Part shown: piece by piece, positions 45,821-48,951 of the stretch | Layout: every line of letters begins with the position of its first letter | How positions within the stretch are numbered: position 1 is the first letter of the stretch | Source of the DNA: an uncultured Bacilli bacterium | GTDB taxonomy: Bacteria > Bacillota_I > Bacilli_A > RF39 > UBA660 | Assembly: GCA_944363785.1 (NCBI GenBank) | Contig: CALVVF010000012.1 | Span: 1 to 48,951 of the forward strand | Direction: 5' to 3' | Length of the DNA: 48,951 nucleotides | Notes under the pieces: model-generated | The model's input: the letters and a program-made list of their open reading frames with translations, nothing else | Databases searched by the model: none | Told to the model about the DNA's origin: nothing | Made by a program: the position numbers and the translations under genes

Positions 45821-47559
45821 TGAATAATCATAATCATTTAAAAGAACATGTTTTAGAAAGAATAAGTGAGTTAGCTAATTCAAAAACTAATTTACCATCT
45901 TTGGAATATTTAGATAAGTTTTTTCTTAATTATTCAAGATCAGATAGACTTTCTTTTTTAAACTATGATTCTCATCAGTTTTTGTTTTTAATTATCGCTA
46001 TGCATCATGAAAAATTTCCAGATATTGCTTTAGAAGACGCTTGGGGAAGTGGTTTTTGTTTTTTAGAAGCTCCTAGTAAAAAGATCATAGAGGCTTTTCG
46101 TCTTGTTTCAGTGATGAAAGATATAGATATTCTTGATCAGTTTTATCAATTATTAGAAGATGAAGATTTATCCATTTTAGACTTTTTTAAGAAGATGGTT
46201 ACTTCATCTCTTCCTCAGGCTTTAGCTTTAAGTTCTATTAAAGAAGTTTCAGATTTTTATCCAGAACTAGCTCGTTTTTTAGTTCAAGATTCGGAACTTT
46301 TCTTACAAGTATGTGGTTTCTTAAGAAATGTGGATGATCTTTCTATTTTTGAACCATTTTTAACTTATTTAGAGATTTTGGATTCTACTTTTGACTGTCT
46401 TTTAGCTAATAATACTGAGTATGATAAACATCTTGTTCAGTTAGTAGATAAAGTGGAACAATATTTTGAAAAATCTTATTATAATTATCTCGATAAAGAG
46501 AAACAATGGAAAAATGGTAGAAAATTAGTGAAGAAGACAATAGTTGATTATCAACAATTTTTACAGAAATACACTACTCTTTTTCATAAAAAAGAAGTGG
46601 TTCAATTTGAAGAAATGGCTGCTTTATTAGCTGATGAAGACTTAAAAAAGGAATTTCTTACTGAGGTTTTTTATCATAATCAAGCTGAATATTCATCGAT
46701 TGAAGAGGAATATCAACAACTTAAAGAACATTCTCTTTCTCGTTATGTAGAACTTTTCTCGCAATATAAATATGCTTTTACAGAACTACCTCTTCAGACG
46801 CAACAAAGTATTCGTAATATACCATATGAAGAATGCCAGAGTCGTCTTGATATGATTAGTCAGTTTAAACTCCAGAATTTGGAGGCAATTGCTACTTATC
46901 TTATTTCTTGTGATAAAGATAAATTAATGCAGATATCTTCATTTCTTAATTCACAACTTCTTACTAGTGAATTATTAGATGATATTTATCTTACTCTTCG
47001 TCAAGAAGATAAATATGAAGCTTTACTTACAAATGTAAATACAATTACTCAAACTGGTATACGTTTAGATAAATTCCATTCTCAATTAGATCTTTTATTT
47101 ACCGATCCAAAAGTTATCGCTAAAAATGTTAAGTTACTACAGGATTATGGTTGCCGAATTACTTCTCGTAAAGTAGAGGATTTTTCTATGTTGGCGAATG
47201 AAGATTTGTTAAACAAGTTAGATTCTTTCTTAGAAGTTGGGTTGGAGAATTTTATCGTTACTAATCCTGAGATTTTGAATGTGGATCAACAATTAGCTAA
47301 TCGTATTTTGATATGCAAAATGATTAATTTTCCATTTATAGAAAATGGGGAGTTTGTTCCAACAGTGTTAGACCCTAAGAAATTCTTTGTTAGTAGTGAT
47401 CAGGTTTCTAGTTATGTAGATTTTAAACCTGTTGATTTAGAAACAGTAGATGAAGAAAAATTAACTGATTATTCGTTACTTACTTATCAATATGATCATC
47501 AACTTATTTCTAAGAAGAGATGGGAACGTTATCAACAACAAGTGATTTATCAAAAATAG
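45820..47559 (+). CDS. Unknown large helical protein, 579 residues
   Basis: No family recognised. It is soluble, almost all helical, rich in Leu, Phe, Tyr, Asp and Glu, with no cysteine-rich or nucleotide-binding motif visible. The second half looks repetitive (ISQFKLQNLEAIATYLIS, LLQDYGCRITSRKVEDFSMLANEDLLNKLDSFLEVGLENFIVTNPEILN), as in helical-repeat scaffold proteins. Start and stop overlap (TAATG) with the upstream gene show coupled translation, so the two probably act together. A terminator follows directly. Confidence 0.65.
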   Translation: MNNHNHLKEHVLERISELANSKTNLPSLEYLDKFFLNYSRSDRLSFLNYDSHQFLFLIIAMHHEKFPDIALEDAWGSGFCFLEAPSKKIIEAFRLVSVMKDIDILDQFYQLLEDEDLSILDFFKKMVTSSLPQALALSSIKEVSDFYPELARFLVQDSELFLQVCGFLRNVDDLSIFEPFLTYLEILDSTFDCLLANNTEYDKHLVQLVDKVEQYFEKSYYNYLDKEKQWKNGRKLVKKTIVDYQQFLQKYTTLFHKKEVVQFEEMAALLADEDLKKEFLTEVFYHNQAEYSSIEEEYQQLKEHSLSRYVELFSQYKYAFTELPLQTQQSIRNIPYEECQSRLDMISQFKLQNLEAIATYLISCDKDKLMQISSFLNSQLLTSELLDDIYLTLRQEDKYEALLTNVNTITQTGIRLDKFHSQLDLLFTDPKVIAKNVKLLQDYGCRITSRKVEDFSMLANEDLLNKLDSFLEVGLENFIVTNPEILNVDQQLANRILICKMINFPFIENGEFVPTVLDPKKFFVSSDQVSSYVDFKPVDLETVDEEKLTDYSLLTYQYDHQLISKKRWERYQQQVIYQK

Positions 47560-47560
47560 A

Positions 47561-47590
47561 AAACGACAAAAAATGATTTGTCGTTTTTTT
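47561..47590 (+). terminator. Terminator of the two-gene unknown operon
   Basis: AAACGACAAA pairs with TTTGTCGTTT around AAATGA, followed by more T. Confidence 0.85.
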
Positions 47591-47610
47591 ATACTTAATA
47601 TGGTGATATT

Positions 47611-47784
47611 ATGCAGGTAAAAATATTTGATATGGAAGATGAAAAAGATTTGGAAATGGCAATCAATGATTTTTTGGATGAGGATATGGATGTGATTGAT
47701 ATTAAGTATCAAGTTTCTTCTAGTATTTATAGTGAAGAACAGATCTACTGTTTTTCCGCAATGATCGTTTATGTTAGAAAATAA
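47611..47784 (+). CDS. Cse60-like small protein
   Basis: A 57-residue frame with GGTGAT seven bases upstream. The sequence MQVKIFDMEDEKDLEMAIND, then VIDIKYQVSSSIYSEEQIYCFSAMIVY, matches the small protein Cse60 of B. subtilis, especially the D-I-x-Y-x-V-S-S-S and E-E-Q-I-Y-C-F-S-A blocks. Cse60 was found as a sigma-E-dependent sporulation gene; its biochemical role is unknown and homologs occur in non-sporulating Bacilli too. It stands between a terminator and the GreA-like gene. Confidence 0.75.
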   Translation: MQVKIFDMEDEKDLEMAINDFLDEDMDVIDIKYQVSSSIYSEEQIYCFSAMIVYVRK

Positions 47785-47838
47785 GAGAAATTATTTTAGA
47801 TATGGTATAATGATAATATTGTGTATTGGGAGGTAGTG

Positions 47839-48339
47839 ATGTTAGAGGAAAAAATATATTTAACTTCTGATGGATATATGCAGTATTGTGATGAAATAGA
47901 GAAAATTAATGCTAAGATTTTAGAAAATAATACGTTGAAAGCAGAGGCATGTAGTGAAGCTCCTGGAGATGGGTGGCATGATAATTTTGCTTATGAAGAT
48001 GCTTGTCGTACAGAGAACATGTTATTAAAACAAGTGGAACAATTGCTTAAGCAGAAAGATAGAATAGAAATTGTGGATTCTAATAATGATGAGCAAGATT
48101 TAGTCAATATTGGTGATTTTATTCGAATTGAGTTTATCTACGATGATGGTAATGTTGATATTGAAGAAGTAAAGTTGACGGGAAACTGGAAGGCTACTTT
48201 AACGGATTCTTTACAAGAAATTTCTTTAAATAGTCCCTTAGGTAGAGCTATTTATCGAAAAAAAATAGGTTCTATGCTTAGCTATTTGGTAGATGAACGG
48301 GAGATTCGTATTCATATTTTAGAAAAACGATGTGTTTAG
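47839..48339 (+). CDS. GreA/GreB-family transcription factor-like protein
   Basis: Gre factors enter the RNA polymerase secondary channel with a coiled coil and trigger cleavage of backtracked RNA. The 166-residue protein has an N-terminal helical hairpin (about 1-80) with the tip GDGWHDNFAYEDA, in place of the classical GDLSENAEY, and a C-terminal FKBP-like domain with LNSPLGRAIYRKKIGSMLSYLV. Acidic residues remain at the tip. The divergent tip marks it as a paralog subgroup rather than canonical GreA. The ATG at 47839 is used because GGGAGG lies just upstream; the frame opens 18 bases earlier with GTG. Confidence 0.8.
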   Translation: MLEEKIYLTSDGYMQYCDEIEKINAKILENNTLKAEACSEAPGDGWHDNFAYEDACRTENMLLKQVEQLLKQKDRIEIVDSNNDEQDLVNIGDFIRIEFIYDDGNVDIEEVKLTGNWKATLTDSLQEISLNSPLGRAIYRKKIGSMLSYLVDEREIRIHILEKRCV

Positions 48340-48361
48340 AAGTACTGGGAGTACTTTTTTT
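48340..48361 (+). terminator. Terminator of the GreA-like gene
   Basis: AAGTACT pairs with AGTACTT around GGG, followed by T7. Confidence 0.8.
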
Positions 48362-48392
48362 ATTGTCACTTTATATTAAAAATATAACCAAT

Positions 48393-48440
48393 TGTCTAGA
48401 TAAACAAATATCATGTCTACATACCCTCTTTAGTTGTCTA
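48393..48440 (+). repeat. Three TGTCTA repeats at exact 21-bp spacing
   Basis: TGTCTA starts at 48393, 48414 and 48435, that is two helical turns apart each time, with similar flanks (ATTGTCTAG, CATGTCTAC, GTTGTCTAC). All lie on one face of the DNA, upstream of the G-tract promoter. This geometry is typical of direct-repeat operators such as those of LytTR-type response regulators (9-bp repeats, 12-bp gaps), though the bases do not match a consensus I can name. Confidence 0.5.
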
Positions 48441-48486
48441 CTTTAAGTTTATCACTGCATGTTCAGAAGTAACTTCCCGCTACTAA

Positions 48487-48526
48487 AACTACCCCCAACC
48501 CCCATTGACTTGGGGGGGGGGTAGTT
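48487..48526. repeat. GC-rich inverted repeat around a -35 box, with a G10 tract
   Basis: AACTACCCCC (48487-48496) is the exact complement of GGGGGTAGTT (48517-48526). Inside, CCCCC (48499-48503) faces GGGGG (48512-48516), leaving an ATTGACTT loop. The right arm forms an uninterrupted run of ten G (48512-48521), striking in such AT-rich DNA. Confidence 0.8.
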
Positions 48527-48536
48527 ATGATACAAT
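48505..48536 (+). promoter_or_regulatory. Promoter with a G10 tract in its spacer
   Basis: TTGACT at 48505-48510 and an extended -10 (TGATACAAT, box at 48531-48536) are separated by 20 bp, three more than ideal, and the spacer contains ten consecutive G. Loss of three G would restore 17 bp. The predicted start is about 48543, giving a leader of about 130 nt before the next gene. Confidence 0.55.
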
Positions 48537-48673
48537 AGTCTAGTAAAATAACGGCTATTTCTATGTGTTTTCTTTTATTTTTGATGTAGTTTAAAAATTA
48601 AAACATATACATAGCTTGGTATATTTTAGGGTTTAATAATAGTGATTAGTGTAAAAGTATGGAGGGTTAGCTA

Positions 48674-48951
48674 GTGAAAAAAGAAAAAAGGAAATTATTT
48701 TTTGATAGAGTGAAAACTTTTTTTTATCGAAATAAAATGATTTTGATTATAGGATTTAGTATCATTCTTTTAGTTAGTTTACTTTTATTAGGAAGTACTT
48801 ATGGTTACTATGAAGAAAATCTGGAATTACAAAATTCTGTGGAAATGACTGTAGCTACTCTTTCTTATGGGATAAATGAAGAATATAAAGTAGTTGTACC
48901 AGCTGGGGAAGAGGTAAAAGTTCCTATTGCGGTTATGGGATTAAATAGTGT
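48674..48951 (+). CDS. N-terminus of a membrane-anchored surface protein (runs off the window)
   Basis: A GTG with GGAGGG 8-13 bases upstream opens a frame that continues past the right edge (about 92 residues seen). It has a basic cytoplasmic start (KKEKRKLFFDRVKTFFYRNK), a membrane helix (about 21-43, ILIIGFSIILLVSLLLLG) and then an external part with EYKVVVPAGEEVKVPIAVMGLNS. The family is unknown from this fragment. Its upstream region carries the phased repeats and the G-tract promoter, so its expression is probably regulated or switchable. Confidence 0.7.
   Translation, partial: MKKEKRKLFFDRVKTFFYRNKMILIIGFSIILLVSLLLLGSTYGYYEENLELQNSVEMTVATLSYGINEEYKVVVPAGEEVKVPIAVMGLNS

Noticed and set aside
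47476..47712. Minus-strand frame of 78 codons over the end of the 45820 gene and the Cse60-like gene
   Set aside because: It crosses a strong terminator and two plus-strand genes; the peptide is low-complexity Ile/Phe/Leu.

Overview
The window looks like chromosome from a low-GC Gram-positive bacterium (Bacillota). The evidence is AT-rich DNA, strong AGGAGG-type ribosome sites, TTGACA/TATAAT promoters, a T-box, a CIRCE element, murD, a FemAB-type cell-wall enzyme and a Cse60-type small protein. Some traits are streamlined in a Mollicutes-like way: ClpB without its N-domain, a short formate-tetrahydrofolate ligase and an ytqA-mnmM fusion. TGA is used as a stop, so the code is standard. My best guess is an uncultured gut Bacilli lineage near Erysipelotrichales/RF39; I cannot place it more precisely.

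Layout. 1-9.3 kb is core: a pilin-like protein, femAB (-), secG, murD, eno, rnr, a CapA-type protein, smpB, then tmRNA (9478-9829). 9.8-18.3 kb is an accessory block just downstream of ssrA. It is more AT-rich, prefers AGA and ATA codons, and holds decayed coding remnants, GNAT acetyltransferases, unknown genes and an operon of M20 peptidase, GNAT and HisS2-type histidyl-tRNA synthetase. That operon is preceded by a His-rich leader peptide and an attenuator-like RNA. 18.4-41.2 kb is mainly core or metabolic: zinc alcohol dehydrogenase, EEP-family phosphatase (-), CDF transporter, LicD, CtpA-type protease, CIRCE-controlled clpB, a degenerate P-type ATPase, fhs, RsmF-type methyltransferase (-), DUF421, an Ord-like dehydrogenase (-), CorA, NfeD, SPFH protein, YtqA-MnmM fusion (-), a zinc-ribbon membrane protein and a GH31 protein. 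41.2-44.7 kb is a leucine T-box operon of a small membrane protein and a leucyl-tRNA synthetase with a Nudix domain inserted in its editing region. 44.8-48.3 kb holds a two-gene unknown operon, a Cse60-like gene and a GreA-like gene. The right edge starts a membrane-anchored surface protein behind a promoter containing a run of ten G and, upstream, three copies of TGTCTA spaced exactly 21 bp apart.

How the genes work together. Two aminoacyl-tRNA synthetase operons each carry their own amino-acid-sensing leader: a T-box for Leu and a translated leader peptide for His. smpB and ssrA form a ribosome-rescue pair with rnr two genes upstream. The NfeD and SPFH genes form a membrane-quality pair. 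The most unusual items are the His-codon attenuator, the P-type ATPase that has lost every catalytic motif but keeps an intact frame and a strong promoter, the LeuRS-Nudix chimera, and the G-tract promoter at the right end. No tRNA, 5S/16S/23S rRNA, insertion sequence or CRISPR array was seen.
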